In this document: positions 32,935 through 41,204 of the stretch, one piece after another
Layout of the letters: each line of letters starts with the position of its first letter
Position numbering within the stretch: the stretch's first letter is position 1
Virus record (IMG/VR): IMGVR_UViG_3300009149_006183
Span: 1 to 64,000 of that record
From: a virus
DNA length: 64,000 bases
Strand: one strand, 5' to 3'
Notes under the pieces: generated by a model
Database searches by the model: none
Seen by the model: only the letters and a program-made list of their open reading frames with translations
Told to the model about the DNA's origin: nothing
Position numbers and translations under genes: made by a program

Positions 32935-34602
32935 TTATATCTCTAATTGTTTAACATCATCATAGATAGTGGAACCAGCACACTGAGAAGGAGGTCTATT
33001 AGCCATAGTGCAACAATCTTTTGCCCACGACCGCATCTCGTCAATAACGTCACTTCGCATGACAGATAGGGGTTTAAAAGATTTTAATGCTGATAGAATA
33101 TCGTTATCAACTATAGTCCTTTTAGATTCTGAAAAACCAACGAATAGAGCAGAAACGATAGCTTTTTCAATTTCTGCCCCACTATAGTTTTCGCTATTTA
33201 ATGCGAGACAATCGATATCAAAATCGCCATCATTTCTTTTATACCTTTTTAACAGGGCTTTAAAGATAGCTTTTCTTTCATATAGGTGGGGAAGGTCAAC
33301 AAAAAATATCTCATCAAATCTTCTCATAAATTCTGGAGGTAATTGCGTATAATCGTTAGCCGTGGCGAATACGAATACGGGTTTTTCTTTTTCTTCCATC
33401 CAAGTTAAAAACGTAGAGATAACTCTATTTGTAGTTCCCCCATCTGTTTGCCCGCTTGATTTTCCACCAGACAAACCTTTTTCTATTTCGTCCAGCCAAA
33501 GAATACACGGGGATACAACCTCAGCCAGTTTAATCGAATCTCGCGATCTCTCTTCGCTTTCTCCCTGTAATGATCCGAATAGTCTACCGAAGTCTAATCT
33601 CAAAAGCGGCATCTGGTATAAGCTAGCGACAGCTTTAGCACATAAGCTTTTTCCTGTCCCACTGCAACCGATAGTTAATACTCCCTTTGGACATGGAATA
33701 CCATACTCTGCGGCTTCGGGATGGAATGCTAATAGCCGAAGTTTTAGCCAATCAACAAGATTATCAAGCCCACCGATATCATCCATAGAGACTTTAGGTT
33801 CTAAGAATTCTAATGTGCCTTTTTTCCTAATAATTTGTCGCTTCTCTTTAAGTATTGATGGAATAACAAACTTTTTATGTAGAACTAGAGATTTTGCATA
33901 AGCCATCTGAGCCTCTACTAGAGTTAAACCACTAACAGATTTAATAAGGGTGTTTTCATTTTTTGTTGTTTCTTTTTTTAGGTTAGGTAATTTACCTTGT
34001 TTCTCGACAGCTTTAACCATACTCCATAGCGCTTTTTTAATTTCTAAATCGTTTGGGTATGGAAAATCTACAACAGAAATACTATTTTCTAATGCTGGAG
34101 ACGTTCTAAAAGATGGGCCAGTCATAATTATATGTGTCATAGAATTTATAGATGCGAATGTCTTTAATCTTCGTTCTATATCTGGAGTAACAACATCTGG
34201 GGCTATCCACCTATGAAAATCTAAAAGTATATAGATATTTCCAGATATTCCATTAGTCTTCATAAACTTCGCGTTTTGAATATCCTTCTCAGCCTCTCCT
34301 ATTATTTTAGTTAATATCTCTTCTGGGATAGTCAAGTCTGTTGTAGTCGCGGCGTCTTTTTGTCCAGAAAGCAAATCGATAGCTCCCAAATAGCAATCCC
34401 AAACGTGCGTTCTGTATCCTCTAACCGCAGACAAATATTTAAAATAATCTTTAAGTCTTTTTTCCTCACTACATGTCAAGAAAATAAGAGGTGAGCGGCT
34501 TTTAAGTAGAGCCAGTATATCATTGTGAAAATCTTGAGTCGCCATCATCTCTAGATTCTGTTCGTAATTAGACACGCCTATCTTTTCTTCGTCTTGGGCC
34601 AT
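32935..34602 (-). CDS. AAA+ ATPase, Ycf46-like
   Basis: The ATG at 34602 (555 residues) has AGGAG nine nt upstream. A TTG one codon earlier is not needed. An N-terminal domain with DILALLKSRSPLIFLTCSEE and HVWDCYLGAID matches Ycf46, followed by an AAA+ module: Walker A IGCSGTGKS near residue 313-320, Walker B ILWLDEIEKG (368-377), VFVFATANDYTQLP sensor 1 and EFMRRFDEIFFVDLP with the Arg fingers. Ycf46-like ATPases are common in phages and cyanobacteria and of unknown function. The DUF1257 (Ycf35-like) gene at 5424-5819 is another such conserved protein. Confidence 0.83.
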   Translation of the reverse strand: MAQDEEKIGVSNYEQNLEMMATQDFHNDILALLKSRSPLIFLTCSEEKRLKDYFKYLSAVRGYRTHVWDCYLGAIDLLSGQKDAATTTDLTIPEEILTKIIGEAEKDIQNAKFMKTNGISGNIYILLDFHRWIAPDVVTPDIERRLKTFASINSMTHIIMTGPSFRTSPALENSISVVDFPYPNDLEIKKALWSMVKAVEKQGKLPNLKKETTKNENTLIKSVSGLTLVEAQMAYAKSLVLHKKFVIPSILKEKRQIIRKKGTLEFLEPKVSMDDIGGLDNLVDWLKLRLLAFHPEAAEYGIPCPKGVLTIGCSGTGKSLCAKAVASLYQMPLLRLDFGRLFGSLQGESEERSRDSIKLAEVVSPCILWLDEIEKGLSGGKSSGQTDGGTTNRVISTFLTWMEEKEKPVFVFATANDYTQLPPEFMRRFDEIFFVDLPHLYERKAIFKALLKRYKRNDGDFDIDCLALNSENYSGAEIEKAIVSALFVGFSESKRTIVDNDILSALKSFKPLSVMRSDVIDEMRSWAKDCCTMANRPPSQCAGSTIYDDVKQLEI

Positions 34603-34617
34603 CAAATAATCTCCTCT

Positions 34618-35121
34618 TTACGTCTTAGGGGTTAGTACTATACTAAACATCTTATCTCCGGGCTCTTCTTTTCCGAAATCCGCCTTGTCTGCGAAAGCGT
34701 TAGCATTCTCTCTAAATTTAATCTTTGCTTGAGCCTGATGGGGCATAGGGCAACCCTTTAGTTTTAAAGTATACTTCACCTTATATTTCTTATCTAGGAA
34801 TTTGTGGACTAATCTATGCTTGGTCTCAAGATCGTGATCAGATATGCCGTGTCCAATTCTAACTTCCTTTATGATTACGACATTGTGAGAATTCTTTTTA
34901 TCTTTTTTAGATTGATGATATTTATATTTTCCATAATCTATTATTTTACAAACTGGAAAAGTTTCGCTACCTACAGAGAATTGAACAAGATCTAGTCCCA
35001 AATCCCTAGCCTGGCTAATTCCCTCATCTCTGCTGACAACACCCTTAAATTCTCCGTTCTCATCTATAAGCGTAATTCGTTTATTATAGATGTCATAATT
35101 CAACTTCTTTTCATCGCTCAT
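34618..35121 (-). CDS. infC: translation initiation factor IF-3
   Basis: At 167 residues it covers both IF-3 domains: RITLIDENGEFKGVVSRDEG, GLDLVQFS and PVCKIIDYGKYKYHQSKK (N-domain and linker), then VIIKEVRIGHGISDHDLETK, HKFLDKKYKVKYTLKLKG and MFSIVLTPK (C-domain). IF-3 binds the 30S subunit and enforces correct start-codon choice. The RFRGREM segment normally found in the C-domain reads LKLKGCPM here, so conserved Arg residues used on the subunit surface are replaced. It is 13 residues shorter than E. coli IF-3. The start is ATG with GGAG upstream. Confidence 0.92.
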   Translation of the reverse strand: MSDEKKLNYDIYNKRITLIDENGEFKGVVSRDEGISQARDLGLDLVQFSVGSETFPVCKIIDYGKYKYHQSKKDKKNSHNVVIIKEVRIGHGISDHDLETKHRLVHKFLDKKYKVKYTLKLKGCPMPHQAQAKIKFRENANAFADKADFGKEEPGDKMFSIVLTPKT

Positions 35122-35135
35122 TCCCTATATTTCTC

Positions 35136-35906
35136 CTATATATCAATAATAATTGAATAGTCTTCTTTTAACTTTTTTATAATCATTTCTTTAGTGACTT
35201 TTCCCAGATTGTTGTTATATTTTTCAGTTTTTTCTTTTATCTTAGCGATACTCCCATTCTGAGTTGATGATGTAATAACCTGCGACACCTTCTCATATAA
35301 TCTGGCTTCGCTTAATAAGTTTTTTTCCAATAAATAATTAATTGACAATATCAATCCGTAATTAAAAACTAAAGCCTCGAAACTTAAAGAATAAAACATA
35401 TCTAAGTCTTTCTCTGAAACAGAATTATCTACATTTGTTGAGGGCGAGGTTGTCGCTGCTGGGGTGGAATTATCTTGATAATTATAAGCAGAACAAAACG
35501 CACTTAGAGGCTTCTTATTTAACATAAAATGCAGCCAGAATTTTATGTTAAAATCTTTACAATAGAGCAGCCACTCTCTATAAAAATAATCAATATAAGC
35601 TTTTAATAATATATTATCGCAGAAGCCGTAAGAATCTCTAAGCTGAGTCTTTACCCTACTTAAATATGTTGTAACCCCAAGCAGGTTAAAGCTCCAAGGT
35701 TCTCCAACAGTCTCTGAATATTCTTTTTCCATATAAAATGAAAAATCTCTTTGACTCCATTCTGCTAAATCTCTAGACTGATAGCGTGAAACTTTTCTAG
35801 ACTTGGGCCAATGCGAAAATGTATTTTCTTTCTTTTTTGCAGCACTATTTTTCGGGTTTTTAGCCCCATTAAGGTTATCTATTAAAATAGATTCTATATC
35901 AAACAT
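35136..35906 (-). CDS. hypothetical protein
   Basis: The 256-residue protein is unrecognised. It has a basic N-terminus (KNPKNSAAKKKENTF), an aromatic helical core (DFSFYMEKEYSET, AYIDYFYREWLLYCKDF), a Thr/Ser/Pro-rich linker (STPAATTSPSTN) and a lysine-rich end that looks like a short coiled coil (KIKEKTEKYNNNLGKV). AGGAG precedes the ATG. It lies between a DNA methylase and IF-3, ends TAG and is likely co-transcribed with both. Confidence 0.6.
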   Translation of the reverse strand: MFDIESILIDNLNGAKNPKNSAAKKKENTFSHWPKSRKVSRYQSRDLAEWSQRDFSFYMEKEYSETVGEPWSFNLLGVTTYLSRVKTQLRDSYGFCDNILLKAYIDYFYREWLLYCKDFNIKFWLHFMLNKKPLSAFCSAYNYQDNSTPAATTSPSTNVDNSVSEKDLDMFYSLSFEALVFNYGLILSINYLLEKNLLSEARLYEKVSQVITSSTQNGSIAKIKEKTEKYNNNLGKVTKEMIIKKLKEDYSIIIDI

Positions 35907-35922
35907 TTACTTCTCCTGGTGG

Positions 35923-37017
35923 TTAAGCCACTATAAGATATTCAACACTATCAGATTTTTTCCTATACTTATACTGGTGATTTACTGCATAAACTTCTCT
36001 TATTTTCCTAACTTCAGAAATCACTTCTTTAATTTTGTCTATATTCGACCAGCTTGAATCATTGTAACTTATTGCCCAGACAGGGATATAAATTAACTCC
36101 GAAATTAGCTGCCTAAAATTTTCTTCGTAATTACTTATATCAACAAATTTTTTGCAGTTTCCACTAAAAATATCTGTACTTTGTCGGATATACGACTCGC
36201 AGAAACCATACATCGCAGCGTAATCACTTTGTGCGGCCCCGTACGGAGGATCAATATAGGCGATATCTACGGCTGGCTTGTCGTTCTTTAATAATTCTAT
36301 ACAGTCTTTGTTATAAACCTCATGCCCACCAAGATCATTTTCTATATTTAAATTCTTCCACTCTATTTTATTAAAGTTAATTTGCTGCCCACGATTTCTA
36401 TGATGCTTAATGCGATGGTCTACCTTAGCCAAGATTTGCCCGTTATTTAATCTGCCGCCGATAAAGCACCTATCCATTATAAATAATTGTATATTAGCGA
36501 AAACTAGAGCTCTTTTAGTCTTATCTAAAGCGGAATCGCTAGGGAATACCTTATAGATATTATAATATATCCTATCTAAATTATTTGCTTCTTCTTCTGT
36601 AAACCTATCGATAAAATTATCTAAAACGAAATGATTATGGTTATCGAATCCTTCGTCATTTTTTATAAGAAACTCAGATTCGTCTGTAGATATTTTCACT
36701 ATATTGTTTTTGACAAAAGCTTCCGCATAAACAGAAGAAGATAAAAGAATATCATTAGATACAACCCTCTTCCCCAACAATTTCATCATCATAGAAACAC
36801 AGGCACTACCACAAAATAAATCTAGAATTGAATCATATTCTATATTGTTCTTTTTTAAAACATTTATAATTTCTACAATCAAATCTCTTTTATTACCGAT
36901 ATATGGGTTTTTAAAATTTTTAATTATATTTCTAAAATATAATATATTCGACTCTTTTGTATTGACACAAGATTGACTAACAAAATCTATTTCTTCTGGG
37001 CAACTGAATTTTACCAT
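35923..37017 (-). CDS. N6-adenine DNA methyltransferase, D12/Dam class
   Basis: This 364-residue enzyme has the alpha-class order: AdoMet motifs KNPYIGNKRDLI (36-47) and ILDLFCGSACVS (64-75), then the catalytic motif AYIDPPYGAAQSD (253-265). The target-recognition region lies in between and is not of the GATC Dam type by inspection. It would methylate adenines, probably to protect phage DNA from restriction or to mark it. It follows the UvsW-like helicase gene with 3 nt spacing. Confidence 0.9.
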   Translation of the reverse strand: MVKFSCPEEIDFVSQSCVNTKESNILYFRNIIKNFKNPYIGNKRDLIVEIINVLKKNNIEYDSILDLFCGSACVSMMMKLLGKRVVSNDILLSSSVYAEAFVKNNIVKISTDESEFLIKNDEGFDNHNHFVLDNFIDRFTEEEANNLDRIYYNIYKVFPSDSALDKTKRALVFANIQLFIMDRCFIGGRLNNGQILAKVDHRIKHHRNRGQQINFNKIEWKNLNIENDLGGHEVYNKDCIELLKNDKPAVDIAYIDPPYGAAQSDYAAMYGFCESYIRQSTDIFSGNCKKFVDISNYEENFRQLISELIYIPVWAISYNDSSWSNIDKIKEVISEVRKIREVYAVNHQYKYRKKSDSVEYLIVA

Positions 37018-37020
37018 TAT

Positions 37021-39777
37021 TTATACCTTAATATCTTTAATATTAAATGCTGGTTCTGTCTGATATATCTTTTTTCTTTTTTTTCCGTGAGCGGAAAGAT
37101 ATTTACAACTATCTTGTATATCAACCACAGTGGCCGAGTCTTTTACCCTGCCAGATGGAGAGGTATAAGGTCTTAGAACTCTTCCCACTCTTTGCAAAGC
37201 ACGAGTCTGACTTTTTCCCCCACCGGCAAGGATTAGAGTGTCAAGAGGTTTACAGTCAATTCCTTCATCGAAAATCGAGGTTGCGACAGTCACTCCTGCC
37301 CTACCTTCTCTCATTTTTTGCAGGTGATCTTTTCTTTGTTTGCTAGAATGTTCGCCATGTAGAAAAACACTACCATCTATCAGTTTTTCAAGAATCTTTC
37401 CATGACTAACATGCTGACATAAAATTAAAACGAGTCTTCCCTGCTCCTCAAAATTTTTAGCTATTTTAGCTATATATTGATTTCTTTGTAAATTTTCGAC
37501 AATGCCCGTTTTATAATATTCATGATATGAGAATAAATCTTCCTTTGGCATTCCGAGATCAAACGGCAACAGGTAAATATCTGGTCGAATCAAATATTTA
37601 TTAGGATGTTCTATTAAATATGATGCTGTAATATTGCAAATTTGCCTACCAAAACAAGCATCAATCAAAATATCATCTCCCTTGTCTCTCCAGGGAGTAG
37701 CACTTAGCCCCCATCGATAACGGGCGGAAATAGAGTTATCTGCTATTATTTGAGCCGTTTCTGATGCCCAATGCTGACAATTGTGAACCAGCATCCCATT
37801 TGCGAAAAAACAATGAGTTTTTTCTACCGAAATATCATAAACAGTATCTTCATTTATATTCTCAATGCTTTCTATCTCCATATATTTTATACTGCATAAA
37901 TGATGGGATATATTCTTCGACAAGGGGGCGTATTCTTTGAGTGGCTTTTTTTGACAAATATAAGATATAATACCTTCTTGCTTTTTGAATAGTGGTTTTT
38001 CCATATTTATTAGAGAACCATTCAGAACACAATTTAACCTCTTCAAAAGAAAATCCTTCAGTATGAAGTCTAATTCCTGGGCCATGTGCCGACCCGTCAT
38101 CTCCGATCCATAAAGCGAGTCCAATATGTCCGATATTATTAAGCCATTCTGTTGTAATTCTTTTCTTACCGATAGCATATGCGATCTGGCATGCTCTAAA
38201 AAGATCTGGGAGGCAAGGAGTTCTAAAACAAATAGACATCTTTCCGAACCCTTTATTTTCTGCTTCATAATATTTTGGAAATAAATTTTTAAAAATATTT
38301 GCTTTGTACTTTGCCCATTCCTTTTGACATAATCCATGATTCCAACAAAATCTTGCGTTTTTACTCCTAACAGAAGGAAAAGTAATAAAAGAATCTCCCA
38401 AAAGAGTACCACAAATTGCTTGAAACTCAAACTGTGATAATTTAAAGTCATATAAAATATTTTTCTTGTCATGACCATAAATGTATTTTCTATAAGAAGA
38501 TCCCCCTTTGTTCTTAATAAAAAGATCCAAGGAGTTATATCGTAAATTAACTTTTTTTCCACATCCGCATTTACATAAAGGCGCCGAGGCAACCATTTGT
38601 TCAAATTTTTCATTCCATTCTGATCTACTACGTTTTTTGATTTGATGGCCCAATACATATTTTGGATATCTACTAGGGCTTTTTGATCGCACATCGATTT
38701 TTGTTCCACATCCGCATTGACAAAGGACAAAATCTTGTCTTTTGTTTCTAAATTCCCTGCTTGGACCCATCCTCTTTTTGTCTTGATTAAATGATTTTTT
38801 GTGCATTTTATTGACTTCCCAGAACAAAGCCTTATCTTAATTAATTTTTTCTTACCTTTATTTACAAAATGAGTTATTTTGTTCCATACAGCACTAGCTC
38901 CATTAAAACTAAGTATTTCCTCTCCAATAAATTTATTTAATTCTCTCATTTTTACATGACCAAAATTTTTAACAAAAACAAGAGCGTCTCCTGTTATGCA
39001 CTCGTCAGCCATAAAACCTTTTGCCGACTGTATTAACAATAGAATATCGTTTTTTTTCTGCTCTATTACTTTTAATTCTTCTTTTGATACCTTTTCCTTA
39101 TCTTCGTCATCGAATCTAATATATTTACCGCCCAATGATCGAACTGCCGTTTGGACAGTCATAACGTTTATATCTTTAATATCAAACTTTCCATTTCCAA
39201 TTATTCCAACCCCCAACGGCGAACCATTATATCTCAAAAATTTACCAAACTCTTGCTGTGTCTGCTGGAGTAAATCTATAGATGGAACATAAAAAACAAA
39301 TGGAGATACACCGATCTCTTGGATTATGCCAGCAGCTATAGCAGTCTTGCCAGACCCTGTTGGGCACTTTATTAGCCCTCTTTGCATCTCAACAGACTTT
39401 TTTATTACTTCAGTTTGGTAATCTCTAAACTCAAAATCTGCCGACATCTCTAATTCTATATTTTTACTTACGGCATCTCTTATATCAAATATCTCTAACT
39501 CGATACCGTTAGATACTAAAAAGTCTCTGGCTTTATTAAAAAGTCCTGTGGGGAAATGAGTGCCTTTCTTTTTTATAGAACACTTACACGACCTTTCATT
39601 GAAGTGCAAAGTACTTTCTATCCCATCCCAATTTTTATTGCCATATTTTATTTTAAAAATGGCAGTTTCCGGACGATAACCAAGAAGCTTTCTTAGACCT
39701 TGATATACGTCAGAGGGGAGCCGGTCAGCGATATAAGTTACAGTATTAGAAACGTATAGTTTTACTTTTTCACTCAT
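37021..39777 (-). CDS. uvsW: UvsW-like superfamily 2 DNA helicase with intein
   Basis: The 918-residue precursor shows FRDYQTEVIKKSVEMQRG, Walker A PTGSGKTAIAAG (139-150), PSIDLLQQTQQEF (Ia), motif II split as FMADE plus intein plus CQHWASE, GLSATPWRDKGDD (III), LVLILCQHVSHGKIL (IV), TSIFDEGIDCKPLDTLI (V) and QRVGRVLRPY (VI). After removal of the 407-aa intein it is 511 residues, near T4 UvsW. UvsW-type helicases remodel R-loops, D-loops and stalled forks. The region 37862-38806 is read in two frames. The C-terminus is followed by the methylase gene. Confidence 0.92.
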   Translation of the reverse strand: MSEKVKLYVSNTVTYIADRLPSDVYQGLRKLLGYRPETAIFKIKYGNKNWDGIESTLHFNERSCKCSIKKKGTHFPTGLFNKARDFLVSNGIELEIFDIRDAVSKNIELEMSADFEFRDYQTEVIKKSVEMQRGLIKCPTGSGKTAIAAGIIQEIGVSPFVFYVPSIDLLQQTQQEFGKFLRYNGSPLGVGIIGNGKFDIKDINVMTVQTAVRSLGGKYIRFDDEDKEKVSKEELKVIEQKKNDILLLIQSAKGFMADECITGDALVFVKNFGHVKMRELNKFIGEEILSFNGASAVWNKITHFVNKGKKKLIKIRLCSGKSIKCTKNHLIKTKRGWVQAGNLETKDKILSFVNADVEQKSMCDQKALVDIQNMYWAIKSKNVVDQNGMKNLNKWLPRRLYVNADVEKKLIYDITPWIFLLRTKGDLLIENTFMVMTRKIFYMTLNYHSLSFKQFVVLFWEILLLLFLLLGVKTQDFVGIMDYVKRNGQSTKQIFLKIYFQNIMKQKIKGSERCLFVLELLASQIFLEHARSHMLSVRKELQQNGLIISDILDSLYGSEMTGRHMAQELDFILKDFLLKRLNCVLNGSLINMEKPLFKKQEGIISYICQKKPLKEYAPLSKNISHHLCSIKYMEIESIENINEDTVYDISVEKTHCFFANGMLVHNCQHWASETAQIIADNSISARYRWGLSATPWRDKGDDILIDACFGRQICNITASYLIEHPNKYLIRPDIYLLPFDLGMPKEDLFSYHEYYKTGIVENLQRNQYIAKIAKNFEEQGRLVLILCQHVSHGKILEKLIDGSVFLHGEHSSKQRKDHLQKMREGRAGVTVATSIFDEGIDCKPLDTLILAGGGKSQTRALQRVGRVLRPYTSPSGRVKDSATVVDIQDSCKYLSAHGKKRKKIYQTEPAFNIKDIKV
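37780..39000 (-). mobile_element. intein in UvsW-like helicase motif II (407 aa), with nested gene
   Basis: The intein starts at Cys260 (CITGDALVFVK) and ends ANGMLVHN before Cys+1. Removing it rejoins MADE and CQHWASE, restoring the DExx box. Block B is IKCTKNHLIKT and block F DTVYDISVEKTHC. Splice residues are canonical (Cys1, penultimate His, Asn, Cys+1). The middle of the intein frame has no recognisable endonuclease. It reads as low-grade sequence (FLLRTKGDLLIENTFMVM) because the DNA there encodes a separate LAGLIDADG endonuclease in another frame. Confidence 0.9.
37862..38806 (-). CDS. LAGLIDADG-type homing endonuclease, out of frame inside the UvsW intein
   Basis: The ATG at 38806 (314 residues) has GGGAAG about eight nt upstream. 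An upstream TTG would give 321. Two repeats with the CxCGCG motif (VLCQCGCGTKI, PLCKCGCGKKV), each followed by a YVLGH/YIYGH segment, suggest zinc-knuckle DNA-binding modules. The endonuclease core has FQAICGTLLGDSFIT and GHIGLALWIGDDGSAHG, resembling LAGLIDADG_2-type helices. Its frame is +2 relative to the helicase/intein frame, which stays open throughout. It would be translated from an internal site on the helicase message and spread the intein. Confidence 0.85.
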   Translation of the reverse strand: MHKKSFNQDKKRMGPSREFRNKRQDFVLCQCGCGTKIDVRSKSPSRYPKYVLGHQIKKRSRSEWNEKFEQMVASAPLCKCGCGKKVNLRYNSLDLFIKNKGGSSYRKYIYGHDKKNILYDFKLSQFEFQAICGTLLGDSFITFPSVRSKNARFCWNHGLCQKEWAKYKANIFKNLFPKYYEAENKGFGKMSICFRTPCLPDLFRACQIAYAIGKKRITTEWLNNIGHIGLALWIGDDGSAHGPGIRLHTEGFSFEEVKLCSEWFSNKYGKTTIQKARRYYILYLSKKATQRIRPLVEEYIPSFMQYKIYGDRKH

Positions 39778-39989
39778 TAGATACTATTTCGAGGGGGTTT
39801 TTTCATCTTTTTCTTTGTTTGTTGAGGAGTTTTCCATTTTTTTATAACATCTTTTGTGCTATCGGGGACAATAGAAGGATCATATAACGAGAAATCCTGC
39901 CCCTTATTATCTCTTTTTTTAAAATTGGGTTGATCGTCAACAGAGGGACCGGTGTCATTAAGATATGTCGCTGTTTTTATTACTTTCAT
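39777..39989 (-). CDS. hypothetical small basic protein
   Basis: The 70-residue protein has a basic C-terminal tail (PQQTKKKMKKPPRNS) and a mixed charged body. It ends with TAA overlapping the helicase start by one base (TAATG), which points to coupling with the UvsW-like helicase. It is too short and unlike known families for assignment. It overlaps the next small gene by 32 nt, so it may be genuine or partly spurious. Confidence 0.45.
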   Translation of the reverse strand: MKVIKTATYLNDTGPSVDDQPNFKKRDNKGQDFSLYDPSIVPDSTKDVIKKWKTPQQTKKKMKKPPRNSI

Positions 39990-40173
39990 TGTCTTCTGTC
40001 CAATTACTTACCCGTTGCAGCATATATCCTAACTTTTGATATATCCCTAACATTTTATTTCTGGCAAAATGGGTGGAAGAATTATCTAATAAATTAATCG
40101 CACCTTGAGTTTTTGCCATTGAATCTTTCAACTGTTTAACCATAAAATCTTTTTCATTTTCATATTTTTTCAT
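39958..40173 (-). CDS. hypothetical small protein
   Basis: The 71-residue protein is mostly helical by composition (KDFMVKQLKDSMAKTQGAIN, NKMLGIYQKLGYML) with a polar tail. It begins in a direct repeat CATATTTTTT (on the plus strand). A distant GGAAAG is the only possible ribosome site, so coupling to the upstream gene is likely. It shows no recognisable domain. Confidence 0.45.
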   Translation of the reverse strand: MKKYENEKDFMVKQLKDSMAKTQGAINLLDNSSTHFARNKMLGIYQKLGYMLQRVSNWTEDNESNKNSDIS

Positions 40174-40202
40174 ATTTTTTCAGCTTTCCAGGCTCCGATT
40201 GG

Positions 40203-41204
40203 CTACCATATTCTATCTGAGCCCAAATTCTCTTCTATTAATTTAACATCTCCTGGCTGCACTTCTCCGGAAATAGTCCGCAACAGAGCCTCATAAGTCA
40301 GTCCCGCCCTTCCAGCCGCTTTTCTTGCTTTATCAATTTTGTCTTGCACTTCTTTATAATATGGAGCCATTTCTTTATAAGTTGACCAATCAGACCCTCT
40401 AACAGGATCTAATAGTTTTTCTATTATCCCTAGAAACCACCAGGATGCCCCAGGACCGTTCATCTGTGCGGTTTTAAGAGTAGTAGACAAAACTTTCCAC
40501 TCCTCGTCTAAATCCAATCCAGAGAATACCTTCAGCATAATAATAAAGTCTGATGCATCACTATCATTATCGAACGACAGTTTAGCTACACCGCTAATTT
40601 TATCTATAATCTCTGTACCATCTATATATGAAATAACATCTTTCGCATTTAAACCGTGAAGCTTAAGTGCAGCACATAGTAAAGCCGATTGCTTAATAAC
40701 CTCATTCGAGATATCCGTATTTAATATCACAAAATCTTCTTTTTCATTCTCGGAATAACAGGAAACGTCTACCCAAGCAGTAGGCGTTAATATAACAGGG
40801 CAGTTTTTAACCTCAACCTCGAAAGCCGGACAAAGGATATCTTTCATAATAATCCAAGTAAGGGTCTGCTGGTATAGCCGCTGCACGACATTCTCATTCT
40901 CCTGGAATGAAGAAATTTTACGCAAATAATTAAAAATAGCATTTAATAAATTTAATCTATAAATCTCATTACAAAAAACGTCTTTAGAATAAATATTTTC
41001 AAAATTTGTAATATATAAACTAATCATACGATACATCGCTAAAGATAAATTACTAGGATTTCCAATAAATAATTTACCATTGATAAAACCTATTTTATCT
41101 TCTTTATCAAATTTAATTTCTATATCTATAAATTCTACATTATGATATTTACAAATAGAGCGCAGAATAGATTCTACTATTTTATAATTACTAATGTTAT
41201 ACAT
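40203..41204 (-). CDS. hypothetical protein
   Basis: This 333-residue protein is not recognised. It contains a long hydrophobic helical half (LAMYRMISLYITNFENIY, LLNAIFNYLRKISSF) and, after a central beta region (VILTPTAWVDVSCYSE), a C-terminal helical part with KARKAAGRAGLTYEALLR. The ATG overlaps the upstream stop as TAATG. It ends with TAG. Its neighbours are a zinc-ribbon protein and the helicase group. Confidence 0.55.
   Translation of the reverse strand: MYNISNYKIVESILRSICKYHNVEFIDIEIKFDKEDKIGFINGKLFIGNPSNLSLAMYRMISLYITNFENIYSKDVFCNEIYRLNLLNAIFNYLRKISSFQENENVVQRLYQQTLTWIIMKDILCPAFEVEVKNCPVILTPTAWVDVSCYSENEKEDFVILNTDISNEVIKQSALLCAALKLHGLNAKDVISYIDGTEIIDKISGVAKLSFDNDSDASDFIIMLKVFSGLDLDEEWKVLSTTLKTAQMNGPGASWWFLGIIEKLLDPVRGSDWSTYKEMAPYYKEVQDKIDKARKAAGRAGLTYEALLRTISGEVQPGDVKLIEENLGSDRIW

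Noticed and set aside
33362-33901. 179-codon plus-strand open frame opposite the AAA+ gene
   Set aside because: It overlaps the conserved Walker A/B region of the sense gene and shows no family signature.
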